Source of the DNA: Winogradskyella alexanderae
Lineage (GTDB): Bacteria > Bacteroidota > Bacteroidia > Flavobacteriales > Flavobacteriaceae
Direction of reading: 5' to 3'
Length of the DNA stretch: 64,000 nt
Assembly: GCF_020166335.1 (NCBI RefSeq)
Contig: NZ_JAIUJR010000010.1
Coordinates: forward strand, 1-64,000
A program made the position numbers and the translations under genes. Under the pieces are notes generated by a model. The model was not told where the DNA came from and made no database searches. It saw only the letters and a list, made by a program, of their open reading frames with translations. Positions 35,483 to 45,209 of this stretch are shown here, one piece after another; position 1 is the first letter of the stretch; each line of letters begins with the position of its first letter.

Positions 35483-37132
35483 ATGAAGAGAATCTTACCA
35501 TTACTCATTTGTTTTCTAATTTTGGCTTCATGTTTAGCTCAAAGTAAATCGGTAATTACAACACCAGAAAATTCAAGGCCAAAGTTAATTGTTGGTATTG
35601 TTGTAGACCAAATGCGCTATGATTATTTAACGCGATTTGAATCGAAATTTGGTGAGGGTGGATTTAAACGAATGATAAATGAAGGATTCAACTGTAAGAA
35701 TAATCATTTTAATTATGTGCCAACCTATACAGGGCCTGGTCATGCGTCGGTATATACGGGTACGACGCCAAAATATCATGGTATAATTAGTAATAATTGG
35801 TATGACAAAGAGATTAAAAGCGTAGTGTATTGTGCTGGCGATGAATCCGTAAATTCTATTGGGACTGAAAGCAACTCAGGTAAAATGTCACCACATAGAA
35901 TGCTTACCACTACTTTTGGAGATGAAAACAAATTGTTTACACAACATAGAGGTAAAACTATTGGTATCGCAATAAAAGACCGTGGCGCAATTTTGCCTGC
36001 AGGTCATACAGCAGATGCAGCATACTGGTTTCATGGAAAAGAAGAGGGTGTTTGGATTTCGAGCTCGTTTTACATGGAAGACTTACCAAATTGGGTGAAA
36101 AAGTTTAATTCATCTAAACAAGCCGAATCTTACTTTAAGGTTTGGGACACTTTTTATGACATTAATATTTATACTGAAAGTGGGCCAGACCAAAACACTT
36201 TTGAAGGCGGTTTTGAGGGTAAGGAGATGGCTACATTTCCATATGACTTGGATAGCTTAAAGGACAAAAACGGAGGCTTTGATATCTTAAAGCCAACTCC
36301 TTTTGGCAATAGTTTAACCACGGATTTTGCTTTAGCAGCGATTGAGGGGGAAGATTTAGGCGAAGACAATATAACCGATGTACTTACTGTGAGTTATTCA
36401 AGCACTGATTATGTAGGTCACAACTTCGGTGTAAACTCAAAAGAGGTACAAGATACTTATGTACGATTGGATAAGGATTTAGAGCGACTCTTTATCTTTT
36501 TGGATTTAAAAGTTGGTAAAGGTGAGTATACTGTATTTCTGACCTCAGACCATGGGGCGGTTGAGGTGCCTGCATATTTACAATCGGTAAATATTCCTGC
36601 GGGATATTTGAATTATAATGATAGGAAGCAACGATTTCAAAAGTTCTTGAATGACACATATGGTACAACTGAAATTGTGGAAAATGTAAGTAACAACCAG
36701 ATATTTTTCAACAAAGCAAAACTGAACGAGTTGGGCTTGAATATTCATGATGTTGAACAAGCCTTGGTAGACGAGCAAATTAGTTATCCGAATATTGCTA
36801 AAGTCTACACGGCTACTACTATGAATAGTACAAATTTCACTACTGGAATAGAGTCCTTATTACAAAACGGATTCAATCAAAAGCGCTCAGGTGATGTTAT
36901 TGTGGTAGACGATATTGCCCATATTGCCTATGGCCGTACTGGCTCTACACACGGAAGTGGATTAAATTATGACACCCATGTACCATTATTATTTATGGGA
37001 AAGGGTATACGGCACGGAGAAACATTAGAAAAGACGGTAATACCTGATATTGCGCCTACTATTTCGGCATTACTGGGTATAAGTTTTCCAAATGGTGCAA
37101 CAGGACAGCCCTTAGGTTTTCTTTTGGATTAG
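35483..37132 (+). CDS. PafA-like alkaline phosphatase family lipoprotein
   Basis: A phosphohydrolase of the alkaline phosphatase/nucleotide pyrophosphatase superfamily (type I phosphodiesterase fold). The N-terminal signal has a lipobox LASC with Cys17, so it is probably anchored in a membrane facing the periplasm or surface. The metal and nucleophile motifs are GIVVDQMRYDYL near residue 38, YTGPGHASVYTGTTP (nucleophile threonine) near 80, STDYVGHNFG near 310, LTSDHGAV near 355 and GSTHGSGLNYD near 485. Length (549) and motifs match the calcium- or zinc-dependent PafA group. It ends overlapping the convergent glycosyltransferase by 4 bases. Confidence 0.9.
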   Translation: MKRILPLLICFLILASCLAQSKSVITTPENSRPKLIVGIVVDQMRYDYLTRFESKFGEGGFKRMINEGFNCKNNHFNYVPTYTGPGHASVYTGTTPKYHGIISNNWYDKEIKSVVYCAGDESVNSIGTESNSGKMSPHRMLTTTFGDENKLFTQHRGKTIGIAIKDRGAILPAGHTADAAYWFHGKEEGVWISSSFYMEDLPNWVKKFNSSKQAESYFKVWDTFYDINIYTESGPDQNTFEGGFEGKEMATFPYDLDSLKDKNGGFDILKPTPFGNSLTTDFALAAIEGEDLGEDNITDVLTVSYSSTDYVGHNFGVNSKEVQDTYVRLDKDLERLFIFLDLKVGKGEYTVFLTSDHGAVEVPAYLQSVNIPAGYLNYNDRKQRFQKFLNDTYGTTEIVENVSNNQIFFNKAKLNELGLNIHDVEQALVDEQISYPNIAKVYTATTMNSTNFTTGIESLLQNGFNQKRSGDVIVVDDIAHIAYGRTGSTHGSGLNYDTHVPLLFMGKGIRHGETLEKTVIPDIAPTISALLGISFPNGATGQPLGFLLD

Positions 37133-37977
37133 GAGATTTTTTTTAAAATACCCTCCCACCTTATCCGTCTTATGAACTTGCCTTCATCTTCTGAAACTAG
37201 GTAATCAGATTTATTTGATTTTGCTCTAAAATAACCATTCATATAATCGTTAAACAGACTAAAACCACCTTTTTTAAAGGCTAGTTTAATAGCTGATATT
37301 AATGTTATCAAAAAACCATAACGCATTTTATACATGGCTTCACCTTGCAAGTATTTTGCGGCTTTATCGTAGGATTGACCTGTTGGTTTGAGATGTTTTA
37401 CATGAAGCGATTCATCAGTAATGACGTTCCAACCATGATACTTGGCTAAGAGTTCATCTACAGTGTCCCATCCCATTGAAGGCTTTAATCTCCCAATTTG
37501 TTCGAAGCATTCTTTTCTATAAGCTTTTAATGCACCTCGTATATGGTCTTTACGGGTTAGATTTTCTAAAATCCACTTGCCATTTTCTTCAATATAGCAA
37601 AAGCCGGAAACCATTCCTGTTTTAGGTCTTGTACCAAAGTGATAAGCTAGTTTTTCGAGATAGTTTTCTGGAAATATGAGGTCCGCATCAAACTTGCAAA
37701 TTATGTCGTATTTGTCATCTAACTGATTTAATCCTTTGTAGAATGCCTTGATAATTTTTGAACCGGGTAAATGGGCTTCGCTCGACAGGTTATTGATGAA
37801 ATTTATAAATGAAAAATTTTCTGAGTATGATTTCAAAAGGTTTTCTGTGCCATCAGTAGAATTGTCATTTACAACAATGACCTGCTTGGGTAATAACGTT
37901 TGGTTAATTAATGAATCTAGTGTCTTTACTAGAAACGCTTCTTCGTTATGAGCAGGTATGACAATGTAAAAGTTCAA
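37129..37977 (-). CDS. Family 2 glycosyltransferase
   Basis: Inverting GT-A glycosyltransferase, 282 residues. It has the N-terminal nucleotide-sugar fold IVIPAHNEEAFLVKTLDSL, NDNSTDGT near residue 38, and a DxD-type motif CKFDADLIFP near 95; MGWDTVDELLAKYHGW is the likely acceptor-side motif. No membrane segments are evident, so it is cytoplasmic or peripheral. It is the last gene of a leftward group of four (KASIII, proC, methyltransferase, glycosyltransferase). The sugar cannot be predicted. Confidence 0.88.
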   Translation of the reverse strand: MNFYIVIPAHNEEAFLVKTLDSLINQTLLPKQVIVVNDNSTDGTENLLKSYSENFSFINFINNLSSEAHLPGSKIIKAFYKGLNQLDDKYDIICKFDADLIFPENYLEKLAYHFGTRPKTGMVSGFCYIEENGKWILENLTRKDHIRGALKAYRKECFEQIGRLKPSMGWDTVDELLAKYHGWNVITDESLHVKHLKPTGQSYDKAAKYLQGEAMYKMRYGFLITLISAIKLAFKKGGFSLFNDYMNGYFRAKSNKSDYLVSEDEGKFIRRIRWEGILKKIS

Positions 37978-38001
37978 TTAATCGAATAATAAAATTCAAA
38001 G

Positions 38002-38523
38002 TTAAACTCTTTCGGCATAAACAATATAATACCTGTTTATAAATCTTCTTAGGAATGGTCTTAGTCCTATTTTATTTACAGGGTTGGTCCATTTTGCTGT
38101 ATCTTTAATTTTCCAGCCAGTCTTTTCTAACAGCCAGTCTAATTGCCAATCTTCAAACTCATGGTAGTGCCTATCTCTCTCATCTGTTTCACTCTTATAG
38201 GCAGACGCAAACCAAAGTCTTAAAGGGACACTAACGATAATTTTATTAGCCTTTATTGATTTTAAAACTTCGTAAGGTGAAAGAAGATGTTCAAAAATTT
38301 CAAAGGCCGTTATGACATCAGCATTAGAATTTTCAATGGCACTTCTGTCCTCATCAAGATCTTCGCCGTTTGTATTTGAAACCTCATAGCCATTGGCTAT
38401 CATAATTTCAGACATAGGATTTTTTACACCTAGATCTAGGATAGATTCAGAAGTTTTAATATGTTTTTTTAAAAATAGAAGGGTAAGCTTAAAACGTTTG
38501 TTGGGAAAAGTTTTTTCGTACAT
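38002..38523 (-). CDS. Class I SAM-dependent methyltransferase-like protein
   Basis: A 173-residue protein with a shortened class I methyltransferase fold: ESILDLGVKNPMSEIM contains a weak motif I (usually GxGxG; the second glycine is replaced), DVITAFEIFEHLLSPYEVLKSI is motif II-III, and KIIVSVPLRLW follows. The FEIFEHLLSP segment is typical of the family. It sits 3 bases from proC and 24 from a glycosyltransferase gene, so glycan or lipid modification is plausible. The altered motif I makes activity uncertain. Confidence 0.78.
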   Translation of the reverse strand: MYEKTFPNKRFKLTLLFLKKHIKTSESILDLGVKNPMSEIMIANGYEVSNTNGEDLDEDRSAIENSNADVITAFEIFEHLLSPYEVLKSIKANKIIVSVPLRLWFASAYKSETDERDRHYHEFEDWQLDWLLEKTGWKIKDTAKWTNPVNKIGLRPFLRRFINRYYIVYAERV

Positions 38524-38526
38524 GTC

Positions 38527-39312
38527 TTATGAAATTTTATCCAAAGACGTCTTGATTCCTTTTATCAATGCCGAGCTAAAACCATTATGTTCCATTTCAT
38601 TCAGTCCAGTAATGGTGCAACCTTTTGGTGTAGTGACTTTATCGATTTCAGCTTCAGGATGGTTGCCTCCTTTTAGCAACAGCTCGCTTGCGCCTTTTAC
38701 AGTTTGTGTAGCAATTTTGTTTGCAGTTTTGGCATCAAAACCTATTTCAATACCACCTTGTATCATTGCTCTGATAAAACGCAAAACATATGCAATACCA
38801 CAAGCACCCAAAACAGTTGCGGCATCCATTAGTTGTTCATCAATAAGGATGGTTTCACCTAATGCATTGAAAATAGAAGTGACTTCTTCCATATCACTTT
38901 GAGAAGCATTTTTTGATGCCATACAAGTCATGGATGCATTAACCGAAGCAGCAGTATTAGGCATAGCCCTTACTATGGAGGGTTGCACGCTAAGGCAATT
39001 TGAAATCTGTTCTATTGTGAAATCGCTCACTACAGAAACTAAAATTTTATCAGTTGTTATTTCATCTGAAATCTCCTCAAGGACTGCTTCAATTTTATAG
39101 GGTTTTACGGCAATAATGATGATATCCGAATTAATTACCGCTTCCTTGTTGTTTTTAGTAACGGCAACACCTTGGTCTTTGTATGCATTAAGAAAATCAA
39201 TTCGATTTCGGGTAATGGTCAGTTTTGAAGCCTCAAAATCATTGGATAATAAACCATCGGCAATTGATTTTCCCAGATTTCCTCCACCAATTATTGCTAT
39301 GGTTTTTGCCAT
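38527..39312 (-). CDS. proC: Pyrroline-5-carboxylate reductase
   Basis: Last step of proline synthesis, NAD(P)H-dependent reduction of pyrroline-5-carboxylate. The 261-residue chain (from ATG 39312) has the N-terminal Rossmann motif IAIIGGGNLGKSIADGL, VRAMPNTAASVNASMT near residue 120, and the C-terminal dimerisation domain with GGNHPEAEIDKVTTPKGCTI near 215. The frame is open 42 bases further upstream but this would overlap the KASIII gene and add a non-family tail. Its upstream neighbour ends one base before the start. Confidence 0.94.
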   Translation of the reverse strand: MAKTIAIIGGGNLGKSIADGLLSNDFEASKLTITRNRIDFLNAYKDQGVAVTKNNKEAVINSDIIIIAVKPYKIEAVLEEISDEITTDKILVSVVSDFTIEQISNCLSVQPSIVRAMPNTAASVNASMTCMASKNASQSDMEEVTSIFNALGETILIDEQLMDAATVLGACGIAYVLRFIRAMIQGGIEIGFDAKTANKIATQTVKGASELLLKGGNHPEAEIDKVTTPKGCTITGLNEMEHNGFSSALIKGIKTSLDKIS

Positions 39313-39313
39313 A

Positions 39314-40372
39314 CTAGTACTTGTAAACAACCGCATTAATATGCATACCAGCACCTACACTTGCGAAAATAATTACATCGCCTTTATTAATTTGATGCTC
39401 TTCAAGTTTGTTGTTTCGGATTAAATCAAAAAGTGTTGGTACAGTAGCAACAGAACTATTTCCAAGCTTATGGATGCTCATAGGCATAATGCCCTCAGGT
39501 GCTTTTGCTTTGTAAAGTCTATAGAAACGTTTAATGATGGCTTCATCCATTTTTTCATTTGCTTGATGAATCAATACCTTTTTTACGTCAGCTATATCCA
39601 CACCGCTTTTATCCAGGCAGTATTTCATGGCTTGTGCAACATTGGTAAGTGCAAATTCATAAATTTTTCGACCGTGCATTTTTATATAACGTGTATCCTT
39701 GCACAGGTCTTTATTGTTAGAGTTGCCAAAATATAGGTAATAGGCTTCATCATAAGTAAATGACGCCGACTCGTGTGCTAATATGCCACCTTCTTCATCT
39801 GTTGCCTCTACAATACCAGCACCTGCACCGTCTGAGTATATCATTGAATCTCTGTCATGTTTATCAACAACTCTTGAGAGGGTTTCAGTACCTATAACAA
39901 GACATTTTTTAGCCATTCCGGCTTTTATAAATGCATGGGCTTGGATAACACCTTCAATCCATCCAGGACAACCAAATAAGATATCATATGCAACGCATTT
40001 TGGATTTTTTATCTTTAATCTATGTTTAATTCTTGAAGCTAGACAAGGTAAAATATCACTTTGTATGGCATTTGCCTTTACATCGCCAAAATTATGAGCA
40101 CAAATTATATAGTCTATTTCTTCTTGGTCAATATTCGCGTCATCTATCGCTTTTTGAGCCGCTAAAAATCCTAGGTCAGAAGCGGTTAGATTATCATCTG
40201 CATATCTACGTTCAACAATACCAGTAATTGCTTTAAATTTTTCTACAATCACTTCATTTGGATGGTTGATGGAACTTCCATCTGCGTTTAGAAATTTATG
40301 TTGATGAAAATCTTCGTTTTTCTCAATATTTTTTGGGATATAACTACCTGTTCCTGTTATTCTAATTGCCAT
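39314..40372 (-). CDS. 3-oxoacyl-ACP synthase III (KASIII/FabH-like)
   Basis: A condensing enzyme of the thiolase superfamily, 352 residues. The catalytic triad can be placed by motif: Cys135 in DILFGCPGWIEG, His269 in VLIHQANEKMD and Asn305 in KLGNSSVATV. The length and the extended N-terminus are slightly longer than those of housekeeping FabH (about 320 residues), so it may belong to the wider KASIII group that primes specialised fatty or polyketide chains. It begins the operon with proC, a methyltransferase and a glycosyltransferase. Confidence 0.88.
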   Translation of the reverse strand: MAIRITGTGSYIPKNIEKNEDFHQHKFLNADGSSINHPNEVIVEKFKAITGIVERRYADDNLTASDLGFLAAQKAIDDANIDQEEIDYIICAHNFGDVKANAIQSDILPCLASRIKHRLKIKNPKCVAYDILFGCPGWIEGVIQAHAFIKAGMAKKCLVIGTETLSRVVDKHDRDSMIYSDGAGAGIVEATDEEGGILAHESASFTYDEAYYLYFGNSNNKDLCKDTRYIKMHGRKIYEFALTNVAQAMKYCLDKSGVDIADVKKVLIHQANEKMDEAIIKRFYRLYKAKAPEGIMPMSIHKLGNSSVATVPTLFDLIRNNKLEEHQINKGDVIIFASVGAGMHINAVVYKY

Positions 40373-40493
40373 AAGTATTCATTTTCACATTTACGAAACT
40401 AACCAATATTAAAGAGTAATTTTTGGTTTTGGTATTGATTACATAAATTTTTAGGGATTTCTTAAAAAAAATTAGAATTACTATATAAAATGC

Positions 40494-40521
40494 AAAAAAG
40501 CACTTAATTAAGTGCTTTTTT
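40494..40521 (-). terminator. Terminator between gcvP and the KASIII operon
   Basis: A perfect palindrome AAAAAAGCACTTAATTAAGTGCTTTTTT acts as a symmetric hairpin with T-runs on both strands. It lies 24 bases after the gcvP stop codon (leftward gene) and so most likely ends that transcript. Confidence 0.8.
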
Positions 40522-40544
40522 GATTATTTAAAAATTTTAAAATA

Positions 40545-43394
40545 TTAAGCTTCGACGTATTCTTCAATAGGAGCACAGCTGCATACCAAATTACGATCGC
40601 CATAAGCTTCATCCACACGTCTTACAGTTGGCCAGAACTTATTGTCTCTAACAAAGTCTAATGGAAATGCCGCTTTTTCTCGAGAATAAGGCAGTAGCCA
40701 TTCATTTGCTGTTAACATTTCAAGTGTGTGTGGTGCGTTTTTTAAAATATTATTTGGTTCTTCAATACTTGTTTCATCAATTTCTTTTCGAATTGAAATC
40801 ATAGCGTCGCAAAAACGATCCATTTCAGCTTTACTTTCACTTTCAGTTGGTTCAATCATCATTGTACCTGCAACTGGGAAAGACACTGTCGGTGCGTGGA
40901 ATCCATAATCCATAAGGCGTTTTGCAATATCAACAACTTCAATTCCTCTAGATTTAAAATCGCGACAGTCAATAATCATTTCGTGTGCTGCTCTACCATG
41001 TTCACCTGTGTACAAGGTATCGAAATAACCTTCTAATCGCTCTTTAATGTAATTTGCATTTAAGATTGCTACCTCAGTAGACTCTTTTAATCCTTGTGCA
41101 CCAAGCATTTTTATATATCCATATGAAATGATGCACGCTAAAGACGAACCAAAAGGTGCAGCGGAAATGGCTGAGATAGCTTGATGGCCTCCAGTTTTGA
41201 TGATAGGATTTCCAGGCAAAAACGGTACCAACTGCTTTGCAACACAAATTGGTCCAACTCCAGGTCCACCACCACCATGAGGTATAGCAAATGTTTTGTG
41301 CAAATTCAAATGACAAACATCTGCCCCAATATTTCCTGGATTTGTTAAACCTACCTGAGCATTCATATTGGCGCCATCCATATAAACCTGCCCACCGTTA
41401 TCGTGAATGATCTGAGTTATTTCTTTAATAGCAGATTCGTATACACCATGAGTTGATGGATAAGTGACCATTAATGCGGACAAATTATCTTTGTGCATCT
41501 CTGCTTTTTGTCTCAAGTCATCAACATCAATATTCCCATCTTCAGATGCCTTAGTAACCACAACTTTCATTCCAGCCATGACTGCACTTGCCGGATTTGT
41601 TCCGTGAGCAGACGATGGAATTAAACAGATATTTCTGTGGTGGTCGCCACGAGACTCGTGATAGGCTTTAATAACCATTAAACCAGCAAATTCTCCTTGA
41701 GCACCAGAATTTGGTTGCAAGGAAGTTGCGGCAAATCCTGTTATTTCAGTTAGTTGATTTTCCAAGGTATTGAGCATAAGATTGTAGCCTGCAGCCTGTT
41801 CTTTTGGAACAAACGGATGCATATTGCCCCAACTACCCCAACTAAGCGGTAGCATTTCTGAAGCTGCGTTTAGCTTCATGGTGCACGAACCTAAAGAAAT
41901 CATAGAATGGTTTAAAGCCAAATCTTTACGCTCTAGCCTTTTGATATAGCGCATTAATTCTGTTTCAGAATGGTAGGAATTAAACACGTCATAGGTTAAG
42001 AATTCCGAACGACGCTTTAACTGATCTTGTATTGTATTTTCTTCTGAAATAACAGTAATCTTATCTGTTGTTTTTCCTGTTACTTTTTCAAATATTGAAA
42101 CTATTTCGTTTAAATCTTCAATAGTTGTTGTTTCATTAATTGATATGGTTACAGTATTGTTATCTGGGTAATAGAAATTAACTTGTTTCTTTTCTGCTTC
42201 ATATTTAACCTTAACGGGATCGGCTTTTATTTGAAGCGTATCAAAATAGTGTGTATTAATTTGTTCCAATCCCAAATTTTTGAGGGAATTTGAAAGTGTA
42301 GAAGTTGAGTTCTTTACTTTGGCCGCAATAAATTTTAAGCCTTCAGGACCATGATAAACAGCATACATACCTGCCATTACTGCTAATAAAACCTGTGCCG
42401 TACATATGTTCGATGTTGCTTTATCGCGCTTGATATGTTGCTCACGTGTTTGAAGTGCCATACGTAGTGCACGATTACCGTTGGTGTCTTTAGTTACGCC
42501 AATAATTCTTCCTGGAACATCGCGTTTATAGGCTTCTTTGGTTGCAAAAAATGCAGCATGAGGACCACCATAACCCATCGGAATACCAAAACGTTGCGTG
42601 GAACCCACTACGACATCTGCTCCGAAATTTCCTGGAGCTTCAAGCGTAACAAGACTTAAAATATCGGCAGCGACAGCGACTTTAATATTTGAAGCATTTG
42701 CCTTTTCAATAAATGATTTGATATCTGTTATCTGGCCATTTTTGCCAGGATACTGTAAAAGCGCTCCAAAGAACTCATTACTTAGATTGAAATCAGCTTC
42801 ATTACCAATTACCAGTTCGATTCCAATTGGCGTAGCTCTAGTTTCAAGCAATGCTATGGTTTGTGGCAATACTAAATCTGAAACAAAAAATTTAGACACA
42901 CCTGCTTTTTTCTGAGCCCTATCTCTCACAGCAAATAACAATCCCATTGCTTCCGCAGCTGCAGTACTTTCATCTAGTAGTGATGCGTTGGCAATTTCCA
43001 TTCCAGTCAAATCGATAACCATTGTCTGGAAATTTAAAAGCGCCTCTAAGCGGCCTTGAGCAATTTCTGCCTGATATGGTGTGTAAGCTGTATACCAGCC
43101 AGGATTTTCCAATATATTACGCTGTATTACCGCAGGTAAATTTGCTGGGTGATATCCTAAGCCTATATAAGATTTAAAAACTTTGTTGAGTTGTGAAAGT
43201 TTATAAATGTGATTCAGGTATTCTTGCTCGCTCATCGCAGGCTCTAATTCTAAATCCTTTTTTAACCTAATTCCAGCAGGAATTGTCTCTGAAACTAGTT
43301 GCTCTATGCTTGTCACACCAATGGTGTTTAACATGGCTTTCTGATCTTTAGAACTCGGGCCTATGTGTCTAAGTGCGAAAGAGGTCGTATCCAT
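40545..43394 (-). CDS. gcvP: Glycine dehydrogenase (decarboxylating), P protein
   Basis: PLP-dependent component of the glycine cleavage system, releasing CO2 and loading aminomethyl onto the H protein. The 949-residue single chain fuses both halves (residues about 1-440 and 460-949). The PLP lysine lies in [18 protein letters not shown] near residue 700, and [15 protein letters not shown] near 505 is characteristic. The length is normal for the fused type. GcvT, GcvH and lipoamide dehydrogenase are not in this window. It has a predicted -7 element 26 bases upstream and a terminator downstream. Confidence 0.96.
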   Translation of the reverse strand: MDTTSFALRHIGPSSKDQKAMLNTIGVTSIEQLVSETIPAGIRLKKDLELEPAMSEQEYLNHIYKLSQLNKVFKSYIGLGYHPANLPAVIQRNILENPGWYTAYTPYQAEIAQGRLEALLNFQTMVIDLTGMEIANASLLDESTAAAEAMGLLFAVRDRAQKKAGVSKFFVSDLVLPQTIALLETRATPIGIELVIGNEADFNLSNEFFGALLQYPGKNGQITDIKSFIEKANASNIKVAVAADILSLVTLEAPGNFGADVVVGSTQRFGIPMGYGGPHAAFFATKEAYKRDVPGRIIGVTKDTNGNRALRMALQTREQHIKRDKATSNICTAQVLLAVMAGMYAVYHGPEGLKFIAAKVKNSTSTLSNSLKNLGLEQINTHYFDTLQIKADPVKVKYEAEKKQVNFYYPDNNTVTISINETTTIEDLNEIVSIFEKVTGKTTDKITVISEENTIQDQLKRRSEFLTYDVFNSYHSETELMRYIKRLERKDLALNHSMISLGSCTMKLNAASEMLPLSWGSWGNMHPFVPKEQAAGYNLMLNTLENQLTEITGFAATSLQPNSGAQGEFAGLMVIKAYHESRGDHHRNICLIPSSAHGTNPASAVMAGMKVVVTKASEDGNIDVDDLRQKAEMHKDNLSALMVTYPSTHGVYESAIKEITQIIHDNGGQVYMDGANMNAQVGLTNPGNIGADVCHLNLHKTFAIPHGGGGPGVGPICVAKQLVPFLPGNPIIKTGGHQAISAISAAPFGSSLACIISYGYIKMLGAQGLKESTEVAILNANYIKERLEGYFDTLYTGEHGRAAHEMIIDCRDFKSRGIEVVDIAKRLMDYGFHAPTVSFPVAGTMMIEPTESESKAEMDRFCDAMISIRKEIDETSIEEPNNILKNAPHTLEMLTANEWLLPYSREKAAFPLDFVRDNKFWPTVRRVDEAYGDRNLVCSCAPIEEYVEA

Positions 43395-43419
43395 TCTTTT
43401 TAATGCTTTTTTTGATATG

Positions 43420-43427
43420 CAAAAATA
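43420..43427 (-). promoter_or_regulatory. Promoter -7 element of gcvP
   Basis: On the minus strand TATTTTTG (complement CAAAAATA) matches TAnnTTTG and lies about 26 bases before the gcvP ATG. No clear TTG was found at -33. Confidence 0.45.
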
Positions 43428-43480
43428 CGGAAATACACTCTTTTAAAAGTTAACGAAAACTAAAGTTTTTAACGGATTAA

Positions 43481-43509
43481 TTGGTTTATTAACACAATGG
43501 CTATTTTTG
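43481..43509 (+). promoter_or_regulatory. Promoter very close to the UbiA-like start codon
   Basis: TTG (43481-43483), an 18-base spacer and TATTTTTG (43502-43509) match the Bacteroidetes consensus. The last base of the -7 element is five bases before the GTG at 43514, so the transcript would start at or near that codon. Confidence 0.6.
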
Positions 43510-43513
43510 TAAG

Positions 43514-44347
43514 GTGAGTTGGTATAAGCAAATTTTTCATTTTTATATTAATAGCAGCATACATGTGGCCTTAGCAACATATTCGCTGACCTGGATTACA
43601 TTATTGCAATTTGATTTAGACTACGACCAAATCAGTCTTTACTTTGTGTTTTTTGCTACCATTACTGGGTATAATTTTGTAAAGTATTTCGGCATAGCAA
43701 AATTTCATCATCGTAGACTGGCTAATTGGTTAAAAGCAATACAAGTTTTTTCACTTTTCTCTTTTTTTGGATTAGCATATTATGCTTACTACCTTATTCT
43801 AAATACCAAGTTTTTAATTGCAATACTTGGAATAATCACCTTCTTATACGCCATACCCCTTTTACCCAGAACCTATTTTGTTGATGACAATAGTAATCTT
43901 AGGCAGATTAGTGGTTTGAAGGTATATGTTATTGCACTGGTATGGTCGCTTGCCACTGTATTATTACCAACCCTTCAAAATGAAATAATAGTTAATAACG
44001 ATGTACTAATTACTGTTATTCAGAGGTTTTTATATGTATTTGTTTTAATGATGCCCTTTGAGATTAGAGATTTGAATTATGATAGTATAAAATTGGGTAC
44101 AATTCCACAACGAATAGGTATAAAGAAGACTAAAATTATAGGTATTTTAATGTTAATCCCTTTCTTTTTTCTGGAGTATTTTAAGGATGAATTAAAGGCT
44201 AATCAAATAATCATCAATTTAATAATCACTTTTATTACTGCTCTGTTTTTAGTTTTTTCAAATAAGGAGCAGTCAAAATATTATAGTGCATTTTGGGTAG
44301 AGGCTTTACCTTTATTTTGGCTTGTTTTAGTTTTGGTGTTTCGCTAA
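43514..44347 (+). CDS. UbiA-like membrane protein
   Basis: A 277-residue integral membrane protein with about eight hydrophobic segments. The segment order and the motif MPFEIRDLNYDSIKLGTIPQRIGIKKT resemble UbiA-type prenyltransferases, whose second Asp motif precedes a similar loop; the first motif (ITGYNFVKYFGIAKF) is much less like the usual NxxxDxxxD, so enzymatic activity is in doubt. The start is GTG 43514. The gene is followed by a convergent ORF that overlaps its last 21 bases. I name it by fold only. Confidence 0.65.
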   Translation: MSWYKQIFHFYINSSIHVALATYSLTWITLLQFDLDYDQISLYFVFFATITGYNFVKYFGIAKFHHRRLANWLKAIQVFSLFSFFGLAYYAYYLILNTKFLIAILGIITFLYAIPLLPRTYFVDDNSNLRQISGLKVYVIALVWSLATVLLPTLQNEIIVNNDVLITVIQRFLYVFVLMMPFEIRDLNYDSIKLGTIPQRIGIKKTKIIGILMLIPFFFLEYFKDELKANQIIINLIITFITALFLVFSNKEQSKYYSAFWVEALPLFWLVLVLVFR

Positions 44348-44587
44348 TTGTTTTTTGAATTTCTTTTGAATGTTGGCACGTTCATCATTTTTTAAACAAT
44401 TAACCTCTGCTTTTTGCATGACATCGGTAAGTTTTGTGTTCTTTTTGGTATAGGATTTTGTAATGTGACACCAAGAGATTCTTAATTTTAATTTTAAGCG
44501 TTCCCAAGATGAAGCTTCACCATATTGAGCTTTGTCACAAATATGTTTTGCCTCATCACAACTAATAAATAAAAAACTTTTTTTCAT
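44327..44587 (-). CDS. Small Cys/His protein next to an ECF sigma gene
   Basis: An 86-residue, mostly basic protein without a membrane segment. It holds Cys10, His15 and Cys17 (SCDEAKHICD) and Cys40-His41 (SWCHIT). The spacing reminds me of short zinc-binding anti-sigma proteins, and it begins 4 bases after the ECF sigma gene. The second zinc pair is incomplete compared with the usual CxxC, so zinc binding is doubtful. Automatic annotation may call such proteins glycine dehydrogenase because gcvP lies nearby; that would be wrong. Its end overlaps the UbiA-like gene by 21 bases. Confidence 0.6.
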   Translation of the reverse strand: MKKSFLFISCDEAKHICDKAQYGEASSWERLKLKLRISWCHITKSYTKKNTKLTDVMQKAEVNCLKNDERANIQKKFKKQLAKHQN

Positions 44588-44591
44588 TTAA

Positions 44592-45146
44592 TTAAAACCA
44601 GTTTTTTTCTAAGCAATCAGTTAAAGCTGCACGAGCTCTATGGATGATTACCCAAAGATTAGACGCAGTTATATCCAATTCTTTACAAATAGTTTCTGTG
44701 TCATAACCAAGAATTGTTTTCATTTTAAATACTTCTGCCTGTTTCTGTGGCAGTTGATCCAAACAACTTAATATAGCCTCACCCAGTTCAGTGTTTTCCA
44801 TCTTGTCTTCAGCTGTTTTATCAAAGGGGTCAGCTATGCGCTCTTCTAACCAATCACCCTCAGCTTCGGAACTAGTGCCATAATTCATTCTCACCTCTGC
44901 TTTTCCTTTGTTCGAATTTATTCTTCGGTAATAATCGATTATTTTACGTTTTAAAATCGAAACTAACCACGTTCGTTCACTGGCATCACCCTTAAAATTT
45001 GCCATTGATTTTAAGCCTGCTAGAAATGTCTCCGAAACTAAATCTTGTGCAATTGCCCTATCACTCACACGACTTATTGTATAGTTAAAAAGGTAATCTG
45101 AATATTTGGAAACCCATTTATTTGGATCTAACTGCTGCTTCGGCAT
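44592..45146 (-). CDS. RNA polymerase sigma factor, ECF (sigma-70 family)
   Basis: A 184-residue extracytoplasmic-function sigma factor. Region 2 lies at about 10-80 (NYTISRVSDRAIAQDLVSETFLAGLKSM, WLVSILKRKIIDYYRR) and region 4 at about 125-180 (CLDQLPQKQAEVFKMKTILGYDTETICKELDITASNLWVIIHRARAAL). A short acidic linker joins them. It is followed at once by a small Cys/His protein that could be its anti-sigma factor. Target promoters cannot be predicted. Confidence 0.92.
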   Translation of the reverse strand: MPKQQLDPNKWVSKYSDYLFNYTISRVSDRAIAQDLVSETFLAGLKSMANFKGDASERTWLVSILKRKIIDYYRRINSNKGKAEVRMNYGTSSEAEGDWLEERIADPFDKTAEDKMENTELGEAILSCLDQLPQKQAEVFKMKTILGYDTETICKELDITASNLWVIIHRARAALTDCLEKNWF

Positions 45147-45209
45147 TCTCGTTTTTCATTGCTTTTTTCATTACTAATTTAAAAAATTAAATCCATAATG
45201 AATAGTATT

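Noticed and set aside
40494-40521. Symmetric palindrome as a regulator site
   Set aside because: A-run and T-run flanks with placement just after gcvP fit a terminator better.
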